The notes: generated by a model from the letters alone, not told the origin. A stretch of DNA of 64,000 nucleotides from Flavobacteriaceae bacterium (GCA_947464335.1 CANHWG010000003.1:1-64000), one strand, 5' to 3'. Shown: positions 53,053-62,297, counted from the stretch's first letter. A program made the numbers and translations.

Positions 53053-53073
53053 GGAATATTTTAAAAACTGCTA

Positions 53074-54180
53074 TTATTTATTAGCGTTTTCTTTTTTTCT
53101 TTGTTCGATTCTATTTTCAGCAATTTGCATAGCTGCTTGTTGCGTCGTTATATTATTGTCATCAGCAAATTTGAAAATTTCTAGAGTTGTGTTATAGATA
53201 TTCTCTGTTTTTCTAATTGCTTCTCCTTCACTATACTTTACCAATTCACCATATACATTAATAATTCCACCGGCATTAATTAAGAAATCTGGAGCATACG
53301 TTATGCCTCTTTCTCTTAAAATTGTCCCATGTGTTGCTTCAACCGCTAATTGATTATTGGCTGCTCCAGCAATTACTTTAGCTTTGATTTTATAAATAGT
53401 TTCATCATTAATGGTAGCTCCTAAAGCACAAGGCGAATAAATGTCAACATCGGCACTATAAATATCAGTACCCATAAAAATTTTGGCTCCGTATTTTGAT
53501 GCCATATTCTCCATTTTGTCTTGATGAATATCGGAAACAAAAACAATAGCACCTTCTTTGGTCAAATGACTGATTAAGGTTTCGCCCACATGTCCGGTTC
53601 CTTGAACCAAAACTTTTTTACCCTCTAAATTATCCGATCCAAATTGATATTTAGCGGCAGCTTTCATTCCCATATAAACACCATAAGCAGTAACCGGAGA
53701 AGGATTCCCTGAACCTCCTTTTTCTATAGAAATTCCAGTTACAAAATTAGTAACTTCATGAATCCTATCCATATCTTCTGTCGTAGTTCCAACATCTTCA
53801 GCGGTGATGTATTTTCCGCTTAACGAATTTACAAACTGTCCAAAACGTGTAATCATTTCTGGTGTTTTGTCAGCTTTAGCATCTCCTATAATTACGGCCT
53901 TTCCTCCGCCTAAATTTAAACCGGTAATCGCTGACTTATAAGTCATTCCTCTAGATAAACGTAAAACATCATTTAACGCTTCCCATTCGTTAGCATATTT
54001 CCACATTCTTGTTCCACCAAGAGCTGGTCCCATTACAGTATTATGGATTCCAATAATTGCTTTTAATCCAGTATCTTTGTCATTACAAAAAACAATTTGT
54101 TCGTGATTATCGAAAGATAGCTGACCAAAAACAGGGTCCATTTTTTTTAGCTCTGCTGGCGTAGTGATTTCTGATGTCAT
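53074..54180 (-). CDS. Leucine dehydrogenase-type Glu/Leu/Phe/Val dehydrogenase
   Basis: ATG 54180 gives MTSEITTPAELKKMDPVFGQ and 368 residues; the track's extra 20 residues have no family counterpart. Marks are GIHNTVMGPALGGTRMWKY, the catalytic Lys in RGMTYKSAITGLNLGGGKAVI and the NAD motif VLVQGTGHVGETLISHL. Leucine dehydrogenase reversibly deaminates branched-chain amino acids to 2-oxo acids. The TAATTTTG box upstream is only partial as a promoter. It leads the series ldh, nusB, DUF1573, yajC. Confidence 0.9.
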   Translation of the reverse strand: MTSEITTPAELKKMDPVFGQLSFDNHEQIVFCNDKDTGLKAIIGIHNTVMGPALGGTRMWKYANEWEALNDVLRLSRGMTYKSAITGLNLGGGKAVIIGDAKADKTPEMITRFGQFVNSLSGKYITAEDVGTTTEDMDRIHEVTNFVTGISIEKGGSGNPSPVTAYGVYMGMKAAAKYQFGSDNLEGKKVLVQGTGHVGETLISHLTKEGAIVFVSDIHQDKMENMASKYGAKIFMGTDIYSADVDIYSPCALGATINDETIYKIKAKVIAGAANNQLAVEATHGTILRERGITYAPDFLINAGGIINVYGELVKYSEGEAIRKTENIYNTTLEIFKFADDNNITTQQAAMQIAENRIEQRKKENANK

Positions 54181-54372
54181 GTTTAAAGTATTAATTAAAG
54201 CTTTTTTAAAAAGTGTATGCAAAATTAAAATTTTATTCAATAAAATTCACTCAAATCAATATAATTTGGCAATATGTTAATTAAATCATTTATAATAAAG
54301 AATATAATAATTTATTATTTTTTAATTTTTTAACATAAAATAAGAAAATAAATTTAGATTTATTTAATTTCA

Positions 54373-56130
54373 ATGAAAGAACTTCGCTATTTAAACAAAT
54401 ACTTTGTCAAATATAAATTCCATTTTTTATTAGGAATTATCATCACAATCATTGCTCAAATATTCTCTTTATTTACACCAAAACTCATCAGTAAATCATT
54501 TAAAGCTATAGAAGAGTTTCATAAAAACAATATTAGTCCTGAAATTGTAAAAACCGAGTTAGTAGAAAATATTTTTTGGATAATAGGTACTACTTTAATT
54601 GCCGGACTTTTGACCTTTTTAATGCGCCAGACGTTAATTGTTATGTCTCGTCATGTCGAATTTGATTTAAAAAATGAAGTTTTTAAACAGTATGAAATTC
54701 TTGACCATAACTTTTACAAACAAAATCGAACAGGAGATTTAATGAATCGCATTAGTGAAGATGTTGCTAAAGTCAGAATGTATGTTGGACCAGCCTTAAT
54801 GTATACCATTAATACGTTTATTAGATTTACGGTTGTAATCCTATATATGTATAATGTATCTCCGTTATTAACATTATACACTATTTTACCGTTGCCTATT
54901 CTTTCGTTTATTATATTCAGATTGAGCAAAGAAATTAATAAGCGAAGTACTATTTTTCAGCAGTATTTATCAAAAATTTCTAGTTTTACTCAAGAGATTT
55001 TTTCGGGAATTCGAGTAGTAAAAGCCTATTCACTAGAAAATCAGCATCAAAATAATTTAAATGAATTAGCCAAAGAAAGTAAAACCAAAAGTATGAGTTT
55101 GGCTCGAATTCAATCGTTATTTGGACCTTTGATGATTGCTCTAATTGGCGTGAGCAATTTGATTGTCATTTACTTTGGCAGTATGATGTATATAGAAGGA
55201 ACTATAAAAAGTATTGGTACCATTGCTGAATTTATATTATATGTTAATATGTTAACATGGCCAGTCGCCTCAATTGGTTGGGTTTCCTCGTTAGTTCAAG
55301 AAGCAGAAGCTTCCCAAAAACGTATTAATGAATTTTTGAAAATTGAGCCAGATATCAAAAATAAAGCTTCGGAAAACTCCATAATTAACGGAGAAATTGA
55401 GTTTAAAAACGTAACATTTACCTACGAAGATACTAATATCACCGCATTGAAAAATATCTCTTTTACAATAAAAAAAGGAGAAACTATAGCTATACTAGGT
55501 AAAACCGGCTCCGGAAAATCAAGTATTTTATCATTGATTACCCGAATGTATGATTGCAAAGAAGGTACTATTACTATTGATGGCAAAAAAATTGACCATA
55601 TTAATTTATATGATTTACGAAACAGTATTGGGATTGTTCCTCAAGACGCTTTTCTATTCTCAGACAGTATCAAAAATAACATCAAATTTGGAAAAGAAAA
55701 TGCTTCTGATGAAGAAGTAGTTAATGCTGCAAAAAAAGCGGTGGTTCATGACAACATTTTGAGTTTTACTAAACAATACGAAACCATTTTAGGTGAGCGT
55801 GGCATTACACTTTCGGGCGGACAAAAACAACGCGTTTCGATAGCTAGAGCCATTATCAAAAATCCGGAAATTTTATTATTTGACGACTGTCTCTCGGCGG
55901 TTGATACAGAAACAGAAGAGCAGATTTTGAATAATTTATTAGAAATATCTAAGGACAAAACAACCATTATTGTGAGTCATAGAGTATCTTCTGCTAAAAA
56001 CGCAGATAAAATTATCATTATCGAAGAAGGACAAATAATTCAAGAAGGTTCTCATAATCAATTAGTAAACCAAAAAGGGTATTATGCAGAATTGTATGCC
56101 AAGCAACTTTCAGAAAAAGAATTAAATTAA
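54373..56130 (+). CDS. ABC exporter, MsbA-like half-transporter
   Basis: The 585-residue protein has six membrane helices (first IIITIIAQIFSLF), then a nucleotide-binding domain with Walker A GKTGSGKSS, Q-loop PQDAFLFSD, signature LSGGQKQRVSIARAI and Walker B LLFDDCLSAVD, H-loop SHR. The residue after the Walker B Asp is Asp, where most active exporters have Glu, so hydrolysis could be weakened or a partner could supply the second site. Family: lipid A or peptide exporter. Upstream AT-rich, no clear promoter box. Confidence 0.9.
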   Translation: MKELRYLNKYFVKYKFHFLLGIIITIIAQIFSLFTPKLISKSFKAIEEFHKNNISPEIVKTELVENIFWIIGTTLIAGLLTFLMRQTLIVMSRHVEFDLKNEVFKQYEILDHNFYKQNRTGDLMNRISEDVAKVRMYVGPALMYTINTFIRFTVVILYMYNVSPLLTLYTILPLPILSFIIFRLSKEINKRSTIFQQYLSKISSFTQEIFSGIRVVKAYSLENQHQNNLNELAKESKTKSMSLARIQSLFGPLMIALIGVSNLIVIYFGSMMYIEGTIKSIGTIAEFILYVNMLTWPVASIGWVSSLVQEAEASQKRINEFLKIEPDIKNKASENSIINGEIEFKNVTFTYEDTNITALKNISFTIKKGETIAILGKTGSGKSSILSLITRMYDCKEGTITIDGKKIDHINLYDLRNSIGIVPQDAFLFSDSIKNNIKFGKENASDEEVVNAAKKAVVHDNILSFTKQYETILGERGITLSGGQKQRVSIARAIIKNPEILLFDDCLSAVDTETEEQILNNLLEISKDKTTIIVSHRVSSAKNADKIIIIEEGQIIQEGSHNQLVNQKGYYAELYAKQLSEKELN

Positions 56131-56200
56131 TTGTTGCTTCGTAACAAAAAAATTACCATTTTTGAACTGTATAGAAACACTATTAATTGACTGAAAGAAT

Positions 56201-56581
56201 ATGAGAGAAAATGATATGTTAGAAAAAGATGAGATTTTTTCTAAAGTTTTAAGAGCCGGAAGAAGAACCTACTTCTTTGATGTGAGAGCAACAAAAGCGG
56301 ATGATTATTACATTACCATAACCGAAAGTAAAAAATTCACAGAAGAAGACGGATCGTTTCACTTTAAAAAGCATAAAATATATTTGTATAAAGAAGATTT
56401 CTCAGCATTCACTGAAATTTTAGAAGAAATGACTGCTTATGTTTTAAACCACAAAGGCGAAGAAGTAATTTCGGAAAGACACCAAAAAGATTTTAAAAAA
56501 GAGTATGCTTCGGAATCCGAAAATATAGAACCTTCTAAAATTGATAAAAGCTTCACAGATATTGATTTTGATGATATTTAA
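56201..56581 (+). CDS. DUF3276 family protein (PUR-alpha-like nucleic-acid binding)
   Basis: The 126-residue protein has the DUF3276 core EIFSKVLRAGRRTYFFDVRATKADDYYITITESKKF, followed by KHKIYLYKEDFSAFTEILEEMTAYVLN and an acidic tail. This family is the bacterial counterpart of PUR-alpha; a Borrelia member binds DNA and RNA. Role in Flavobacteria is unknown. A terminator follows. Confidence 0.9.
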   Translation: MRENDMLEKDEIFSKVLRAGRRTYFFDVRATKADDYYITITESKKFTEEDGSFHFKKHKIYLYKEDFSAFTEILEEMTAYVLNHKGEEVISERHQKDFKKEYASESENIEPSKIDKSFTDIDFDDI

Positions 56582-56616
56582 ATCTAAAGTGACTAGTAAT
56601 TAGTCATTAATAATTT

Positions 56617-56648
56617 AGTCCAAAGCTGTTAGGTTTTGGACTTTTTTT
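56617..56648 (+). terminator. Terminator of the DUF3276 gene
   Basis: AGTCCAAA (56617-56624) pairs with TTTGGACT, with a nine-base loop and T8 run. The csaA gene converges onto its end. Confidence 0.8.
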
Positions 56649-56986
56649 TAGCCAATCCTCAGTCCATTCTCCACTTTCAAGTCCGAACTTAGCAATACAA
56701 TATCATCTTCGTTTACCGAACCCAACACCAAACAGTCACTTCTAAAATTTCCGATTTGTTTTTTGGGAAAATTGACCACAGCTACAATTTGTTTACCGAT
56801 TAAAACTTCTTTACTATAGCGTTTTGTGATTTGAGCCGATGATTTTTTTATGCCGATTACAGCACCAAAATCAATCGTTAATTGAAATGCAGGTTTTCGG
56901 GCTTGCGGAAAATCAGTAACATCGACGATCGTTCCTATTCGCATCTCTACTTTTTCAAAATCTTGCCAAGATAGTTTTTGTTCCAT
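56648..56986 (-). CDS. csaA: tRNA-binding domain protein, CsaA-like
   Basis: This 112-residue protein is one EMAP-II/Trbp111-type OB-fold: FEKVEMRIGTIVDVTDFPQARKPAFQLTIDFG, SSAQITKRYSKEVLIGKQIVAVVNFPKKQIGNFRSDCLVLG. CsaA binds tRNA and was first linked to export chaperone activity in Bacillus. It is alone on the minus strand. Confidence 0.93.
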   Translation of the reverse strand: MEQKLSWQDFEKVEMRIGTIVDVTDFPQARKPAFQLTIDFGAVIGIKKSSAQITKRYSKEVLIGKQIVAVVNFPKKQIGNFRSDCLVLGSVNEDDIVLLSSDLKVENGLRIG

Positions 56987-57093
56987 AAAATCGTTTTTGT
57001 ATAGTTTTTATATAGTCCTAAATGTAATAAAAACATTTTATTTCCCTAATTTTAATGAATTAATCACCCTAATTATTAAATCTAGTTTTCTTT

Positions 57094-58320
57094 ATGAAAA
57101 TAGCACTTTTTTCAAATGAATATCCACCTAATATTTATGGCGGTGCGGGAGTACATATTGATTTTTTAAGTCAAGAATTAGCCAAATTAGGACAAGTAGA
57201 AGTTCGTTGTTTTGGGAATCAAGAAGTAAATATTGAATCGATGCATGTTTTAGGAATTCAATCATCTCTTAACAAAATGGAAGATGATGAGAATCCGCAC
57301 CTCAAAATGTTTCATAATCTGAGCCGGAACGTTGAAATGGCTCAACACACGCTAGAAGCAGATGTTATTCATTGTCATACATGGTATACCCATTTGGCCG
57401 GAATTTTTTCTCGTGAATTATTGCAATCGCCTTTGATATTGACGACACACAGTTTAGAAACCCATCGCCCTTGGAAAGTGGAACAATTAGGTAACGGCTA
57501 TTTTCTTTCTCGTTGGATAGAACATCAGGCATACAACACGGCTGATGGCATTATTGCTGTAAGCGAACAAATGAAAAATGATGTGATTGAAGCGTATGGC
57601 GTTTCCGCCGAAAAAGTAACGGTAATTCACAATGGTATCGACCCTGATTTTTATACACCCACTTTTGACGATGAATTATTGAAAGAATATGGAATTAACC
57701 CAACTATTCCTTTTGTACTTTTCGTGGGTAGAATAACACGGCAGAAAGGAATTTCACAATTAATTTCAGCCGCCAAACATTTTAATTCCAATTGTCAAAT
57801 CGTATTGTGTGCTGGTGCACCCGATACGCCTGAGATAGAAAAAGAAACTGAAGCGCTTATTACCGAATTAAAATCGCAACGTGACGGAATAATTTTAATT
57901 TCAGAAATGTTGCCTCGAGAAAAAATTAAAGTGCTTTATAGCCATGCTCGTGTATTTGCTTGTCCATCGTTATACGAACCTTTTGGCATCATCAATCTCG
58001 AAGCCATGTCATGCGAAACACCTGTGGTAGGTAGCGCAGTTGGCGGCATTCCGGAAATTATCACAGAAGGAGAAACGGGTTATTTAATTGAACTAGAAAG
58101 TATTTCACGAACCGATTTCAATCCGAGACATCCGGAAACATTTCAAAGAAACTTTGCTGCCCAAGTCAACCGCTTATTAGATGATGAAAATTTGGCCCAT
58201 CAAATGGGAAAAGCTGGAAGAAAAAGAGTATTGGAAAAATTCAGTTGGGAATCAATCGCAAAAACTACTTATAACTATTATGAAACTGTTATAAGAAATT
58301 TTGAAAAAGAAAAAGCTTGA
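57094..58320 (+). CDS. glgA: Glycogen synthase, Corynebacterium-type (GT4)
   Basis: The 408-residue glycosyltransferase has the N-terminal FSNEYPPNIYGGAGVHIDFLSQ, then VIHCHTWYTHLAGI, VSEQMKNDVI, the nucleotide-sugar domain VIHNGID and FVGRITRQKGISQLI, and the C-terminal PSLYEPFGIINLEAMSCETPVVGS. It is the GT4 glycogen-synthase type rather than the 480-residue GT5 GlgA. In mycobacteria this type makes maltose-1-phosphate from ADP-glucose (GlgM), so either product is possible. Gene glgC follows 173 bp downstream. Confidence 0.9.
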   Translation: MKIALFSNEYPPNIYGGAGVHIDFLSQELAKLGQVEVRCFGNQEVNIESMHVLGIQSSLNKMEDDENPHLKMFHNLSRNVEMAQHTLEADVIHCHTWYTHLAGIFSRELLQSPLILTTHSLETHRPWKVEQLGNGYFLSRWIEHQAYNTADGIIAVSEQMKNDVIEAYGVSAEKVTVIHNGIDPDFYTPTFDDELLKEYGINPTIPFVLFVGRITRQKGISQLISAAKHFNSNCQIVLCAGAPDTPEIEKETEALITELKSQRDGIILISEMLPREKIKVLYSHARVFACPSLYEPFGIINLEAMSCETPVVGSAVGGIPEIITEGETGYLIELESISRTDFNPRHPETFQRNFAAQVNRLLDDENLAHQMGKAGRKRVLEKFSWESIAKTTYNYYETVIRNFEKEKA

Positions 58321-58349
58321 AAGTGAAAAGTGAAGAGTTAGAATTTGAG

Positions 58350-58430
58350 AGCTGCAACCCGACTTGAGCGGAGCTCTTTATTTATTGCCTTTTGGAGCAA
58401 GAAATAAAAGCGGGAGTGTAAGGCGGAATA
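58350..58430. repeat. Composite palindromic element, degenerate copy C
   Basis: Between glgA and glgC, the string GCAACCCGACTTGAGCGGAGCTCTTTATTT...AAATAAAAGCGGGAG follows the core of elements A and B (CCCGAC, AGCGG, T-rich arm, loop, A-rich arm, AAAGCGGGA), but the outer arms are reduced. Confidence 0.4.
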
Positions 58431-58493
58431 GTTGCCCCCAAAAAAAGTAGTACTAATGAGGAAAAATAGCATTCCTCGCAACGATAAAAAAAA

Positions 58494-59768
58494 ATGATAA
58501 ACAAAAGTACACTAGCCATTATTTTAGGTGGCGGACAAGGTTCGAGATTAGCACCTTTGACAGAAAGTCGTTCCAAACCGGCGGTACCGATTGCTGGTAA
58601 ATACCGTTTGGTTGATATTCCAATTTCAAACTGTATCAATTCTGACATTAAAAGAATGTTTGTTTTAACACAATTTAATTCGGCGTCACTGAACCAACAC
58701 ATCAAAAACACCTATCATTTTAGCCATTTTAGCACTGCTTTTGTAGATATTTTGGCAGCGGAACAAACGCCAGATAATCCAACATGGTTTCAAGGAACGG
58801 CAGATGCTGTTCGACAATGTATGAACCATTTCATGAATCATGATTTTGATTATGCGTTGATTTTGTCGGGAGATCAATTGTATCAAATGGATTTTAATGC
58901 CATGATACAAGCACATCATGATAGTGGCGCAAGTATCTCTATTGCAACTTTGCCAGTTGATGCAAAAGATGCTCCTGAATTTGGCATTCTAAAAACAGAT
59001 TCCAATAATTTTATTACTTCATTTATAGAGAAACCAAATGCCAGTTTATTACCTGAATGGACTTCGGAAGTGAGTGAAGAATCAAAAGCGGAAGGGAAAC
59101 ATTATTTGGCGTCAATGGGAATTTATATTTTTAATCGCGATTTATTAGTTGAGTTAATGGCGAATAAAGACACTAAAGATTTTGGAAAAGAAATCATTCC
59201 ACAAGCCATTGGAAAAGAAAAAATATTGAGTTACCAATACGAAGGTTATTGGACCGATATTGGAAATATAGACTCCTTTTTTGAAGCAAATTTAGGATTG
59301 ACCGATGATATTCCGAAATTTAATTTATTTGATAATTCTAGTAAAATTTATACTCGAGCCAGGGTTTTACCACCATCTAAAATCACGGGTGGTTCATCTA
59401 TCGATAAATCGGTAGTAGCTGAAGGATGTATTATTAATGGCGTAACCATAGAGCATTCTGTAATTGGGATTCGGAGTCGAATTGGATTTGGTTCTACCGT
59501 CATTGACTCCTATCTTATGGGAAATGATTATTATCAAAACTTAGAAGAAATCAGAACTAACTCTGCAAAAGGAGTAATCAATATTGGTATTGGAGAACGC
59601 TGTTTTATTAGCAATACTATAGTAGATAAAAATTGCAGAATAGGTAATGATGTTCGACTTAATGGTGGAAAACATTTAGAAGATAGTAATAACAAATTAT
59701 ACACGGTAAAAGATGGAATTATCGTTGTAAAAAAAGGTGCCGTTTTACCTAATGGGTTTACTGTATAA
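58494..59768 (+). CDS. glgC: Glucose-1-phosphate adenylyltransferase
   Basis: The 424-residue enzyme makes ADP-glucose, the donor for glycogen. Visible are IILGGGQGSRLAPLTESRSKPAVPIAGKYRLVDIPISNCINS, the middle GTADAVRQCMNHF and SGDQLYQMDF, FIEKPN and a C-terminal left-handed beta-helix (hexapeptides such as INGVTIEHSVIGIRSRIGFGS). It is the usual length. Together with the GT4 synthase it forms a glycogen pair; no glgB branching gene is in the window. Confidence 0.96.
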   Translation: MINKSTLAIILGGGQGSRLAPLTESRSKPAVPIAGKYRLVDIPISNCINSDIKRMFVLTQFNSASLNQHIKNTYHFSHFSTAFVDILAAEQTPDNPTWFQGTADAVRQCMNHFMNHDFDYALILSGDQLYQMDFNAMIQAHHDSGASISIATLPVDAKDAPEFGILKTDSNNFITSFIEKPNASLLPEWTSEVSEESKAEGKHYLASMGIYIFNRDLLVELMANKDTKDFGKEIIPQAIGKEKILSYQYEGYWTDIGNIDSFFEANLGLTDDIPKFNLFDNSSKIYTRARVLPPSKITGGSSIDKSVVAEGCIINGVTIEHSVIGIRSRIGFGSTVIDSYLMGNDYYQNLEEIRTNSAKGVINIGIGERCFISNTIVDKNCRIGNDVRLNGGKHLEDSNNKLYTVKDGIIVVKKGAVLPNGFTV

Positions 59769-59785
59769 AAAAACTAATGCTACTT

Positions 59786-60103
59786 TTATTGAGAATTAGC
59801 GGTTAAATAATTATAAATTTTTTCTCTATCAATATCAGAAATACCTGCTTCTTTTTGCATTCGATATATGATTGGTGACCATTGAGAAGCAGTAAAACGT
59901 TTAGGTTCAAATAATTCATGACATTTATTACAATTGTTTTCATATAACATTTTACCTTCGGTTAATTCAGGATTCAGAACTGTCGCAAATTCAATCGGTT
60001 TTGGTTCTTCTTTTTTTGCAACTTCTGTTGGAACGTTTGATTTTGTGGCACAAGAATAAATGATAACAGTTAAACTAACTATAAGAACTATTTTATTTTT
60101 CAT
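59786..60103 (-). CDS. Monoheme cytochrome c lipoprotein
   Basis: The 105-residue protein has a lipoprotein signal (VSLTVIIYSC) and a linker rich in Lys/Pro/Glu, then a short cytochrome c domain with haem site CNKCH in NNCNKCHELFEP. A possible ligand Met is in IIYRMQKEAG. It stands alone; electron partner unknown. Confidence 0.85.
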   Translation of the reverse strand: MKNKIVLIVSLTVIIYSCATKSNVPTEVAKKEEPKPIEFATVLNPELTEGKMLYENNCNKCHELFEPKRFTASQWSPIIYRMQKEAGISDIDREKIYNYLTANSQ

Positions 60104-60175
60104 ACTATTTGTTTTTTTGATGAAGGTTAAATGTAAAAAAATTCCCAGTAGTTATCTAAAGGGAATTTAATCTTA

Positions 60176-60260
60176 ATTAAATCTTAAGGCCTAAGCGCCA
60201 CCTGGATACTTCGCTAACCCGAGGCAAAGCCGAACTGAACGAAGTTAAAAAGTATACTGA
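60176..60260. repeat. Palindromic/repeat-like spacer near the PPIase gene
   Basis: Contains GCCACCTGGATACTTCGCTAACCCGAGGCAAAGCCGAAC TGAACG-type words. GATACTTCGCT and AAGTATAC at the ends suggest an inverted frame, and CCCGAGGCAAAGCCGA resembles, in reverse, GGGCTTCGCCTCAGGT in the trmL/rluE spacer. No gene seen. Confidence 0.3.
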
Positions 60261-60281
60261 ACTTTTTTTTAACGTTCGAAC

Positions 60282-61214
60282 CTATTTCACATCCATCAAT
60301 TCTACATCAAAAACCAAAGTTGCATTGGGTGGAATGACACCTCCAGCACCAGAAGCACCATAACCTAGATAGGAAGGAATAACAAAACGAGCTTTATCAC
60401 CCACTTGTAAAAGTGCAATACCTTCATCCCAACCTTCAATTACATGGCCTTTTCCTAATGGAAACTCGATTGGTTTTTTTCGAGGATAGGATGAATCAAA
60501 TGTTTTACCGTTTTCTAATTGTCCTGTGTAATGAACCGCAACTGTTTTACCAGCTTCAGCTTGTTTTCCGTTTCCTTTTTGGATGATTTTATAACGCAAA
60601 CCACTTTCTGTTTTATCAAAACCAGCGGCTAATTTTTCCATTGCTTCTTCAGCTTGCTTTTTAGCTTCTTCGATTCTTTTTAATCGAGAACCTTCAAAGG
60701 TTCGGAAAGCTTCAATCGCATTCCATTTTTGTGCTTCTTCACCTACTCTAACAATTTCTATATTCTCTATCAAATCACCTTGCGCAATGGCATCAACAAT
60801 GTCTTGACCTTCTATAACGTTTCCGAAAACAGTATGCTTGTCATCTAGCCAAGGAGTTGCCACATGCGTAATAAAAAATTGCGAACCATTGCTTCCAGGT
60901 CCTGAGTTTGCCATTGATAATACACCTGGAGTATCATGACGTAAATCCTGATGAAACTCATCGTCAAAGCTGTAACCTGGACCACCAGTACCAATACCTT
61001 GTGGGCAACCACCTTGAATCATAAAATCAGGAATTACTCGGTGAAATTTTAATCCATCGTAATAGGGTTTCCCCATTGGTTTAGCCGAATTTTCTAATTG
61101 TCCTTCTGCCAATCCGACAAAATTGCCCACTGTTCCTGGTGTTACGTCGTGAGTTAGTTTTACTAAAATTGAACCTTTGTTCGTATTGAACTTTGCAAAT
61201 ATTCCGTTTTCCAT
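60282..61214 (-). CDS. Cyclophilin-FKBP fusion peptidyl-prolyl isomerase
   Basis: The 310-residue protein has two different prolyl-isomerase domains. Residues 1-160 are cyclophilin ([44 protein letters not shown]). A charged helix ([19 protein letters not shown]) links to FKBP ([44 protein letters not shown]...[22 protein letters not shown]). No signal peptide, so cytoplasmic. This is the CFBP-type dual-family immunophilin known from Flavobacteria. Confidence 0.95.
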   Translation of the reverse strand: MENGIFAKFNTNKGSILVKLTHDVTPGTVGNFVGLAEGQLENSAKPMGKPYYDGLKFHRVIPDFMIQGGCPQGIGTGGPGYSFDDEFHQDLRHDTPGVLSMANSGPGSNGSQFFITHVATPWLDDKHTVFGNVIEGQDIVDAIAQGDLIENIEIVRVGEEAQKWNAIEAFRTFEGSRLKRIEEAKKQAEEAMEKLAAGFDKTESGLRYKIIQKGNGKQAEAGKTVAVHYTGQLENGKTFDSSYPRKKPIEFPLGKGHVIEGWDEGIALLQVGDKARFVIPSYLGYGASGAGGVIPPNATLVFDVELMDVK

Positions 61215-61279
61215 CTTTTGATTTTTATTTGTGGCGCAAATTTACAAATAAAATCTATTACGAACTACCTACAAAATAG

Positions 61280-61287
61280 TACATTTG
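61280..61287 (+). promoter_or_regulatory. -7 promoter box of the methyltransferase gene
   Basis: TACATTTG fits TAnnTTTG and lies 22 bases before the ATG at 61310. Confidence 0.45.
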
Positions 61288-61309
61288 AGAACTACATTAA
61301 TTTTTGAAA

Positions 61310-62110
61310 ATGGAAAATTTGCCAGATTATATCAAAATAAACAAACAAACTTGGAACAATAAAACTGATATTCATATCGATTCGGAATTTTATGATGTGC
61401 AATCATTTTTGACGGGTAAATCGACTTTGAACCAAATTGAGTTAGCCCTTTTAGGTAACCTATCTAATACAAAAATACTGCATTTACAATGCCATTTTGG
61501 TCAAGACTCGCTTTCGCTGTCGAGAATGGGTGCAAAAGTGGTAGGTATTGATTTTTCGGACAAAGCAATAGAAAAAGCCAAAGCGTTTAATGCAAAATTA
61601 GGTTTGGATGCTGCATTTATTTGTTGTGATGTTTATGATACTCCAACGCATTTAGACGAGCAGTTTGATATTGTATTTACGAGTTATGGAACCATTGGTT
61701 GGTTACCCGATTTAGATAAATGGGCCCAGGTTATCAGCCAATCTTTAAAGCCAAACGGCACTTTTATTATGGCAGATTTTCATCCTGTTGTTTGGATGTA
61801 TGACAACGATTTTAAAGAGGTTTTTTATAGCTACTTTAATATTGAGCCAATTATCGAAGAGGAATTGGGAACCTATGCCAATAAAGAAGCTTTACTTAGC
61901 AATCAAACTATTGGTTGGAATCATCCTATATCTGAAATAGTGAATGCTTTGATTGGTAACGGATTGGAGATAAATGCATTTAATGAATATGATTATTCTC
62001 CTTATGACTGTTTTAATGAAATGGAAGAATTTGAATCAGGTAAGTTTAGAATTAAAAATTTTGAAAATAAAATTCCGATGGTTTATTCGATAAAAGCTAC
62101 CAAGAAATAA
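61310..62110 (+). CDS. Class I SAM-dependent methyltransferase
   Basis: ATG 61310 (the track's TTG is 6 bases earlier) gives 266 residues. The SAM site is ILHLQCHFGQDSLSLSRMGAKVVGIDFSDKAIEKAKAFN, a Ubi-like/Methyltransf_11 pattern, followed by FDIVFTSYGTIGWLPDLDKWAQVI and LKPNGTFIMADFHPV. The C-terminal part has acidic and aromatic patches (NEYDYSPYDCFNEMEEFE). The substrate is unknown. Confidence 0.85.
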   Translation: MENLPDYIKINKQTWNNKTDIHIDSEFYDVQSFLTGKSTLNQIELALLGNLSNTKILHLQCHFGQDSLSLSRMGAKVVGIDFSDKAIEKAKAFNAKLGLDAAFICCDVYDTPTHLDEQFDIVFTSYGTIGWLPDLDKWAQVISQSLKPNGTFIMADFHPVVWMYDNDFKEVFYSYFNIEPIIEEELGTYANKEALLSNQTIGWNHPISEIVNALIGNGLEINAFNEYDYSPYDCFNEMEEFESGKFRIKNFENKIPMVYSIKATKK

Positions 62111-62131
62111 ATCTAGAATAGCACTATTGTT

Positions 62132-62275
62132 TAGCCCCGACCTGTCTGCCGAGAGGCAGGTTGCAGCAAGTATCCTTTTTTTTGTGCTGCTGAGCTTGTC
62201 GATGTGCAAAAAAAAGATACTGCGGAAAGCGAGACCTGCCTGCCTGCAGGCAGGTAAAGCTCCTCACATCGACCC
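62132..62275. repeat. Composite palindromic intergenic element, copy B
   Basis: Starts TAGCCCCGAC and ends AGCTCCT. It has a first palindrome ACCTGTCTGCCGAGAGGCAGGT, a long stem GTATCCTTTTTTTTGTGC...GTGCAAAAAAAAGATAC (62170-62220), the words GCGGAAAGCGAGA and a second palindrome ACCTGCCTGCCTGCAGGCAGGT (62234-62255). The order of blocks matches element A. It separates the methyltransferase and trmD genes. Confidence 0.65.
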
Positions 62276-62297
62276 TTTAACTTTGCTCGGAATAGAC

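Noticed and set aside
58382-58711. 109-aa minus-strand ORF at the glgC start
   Set aside because: Antisense to glgC and repeat element C, no domain.
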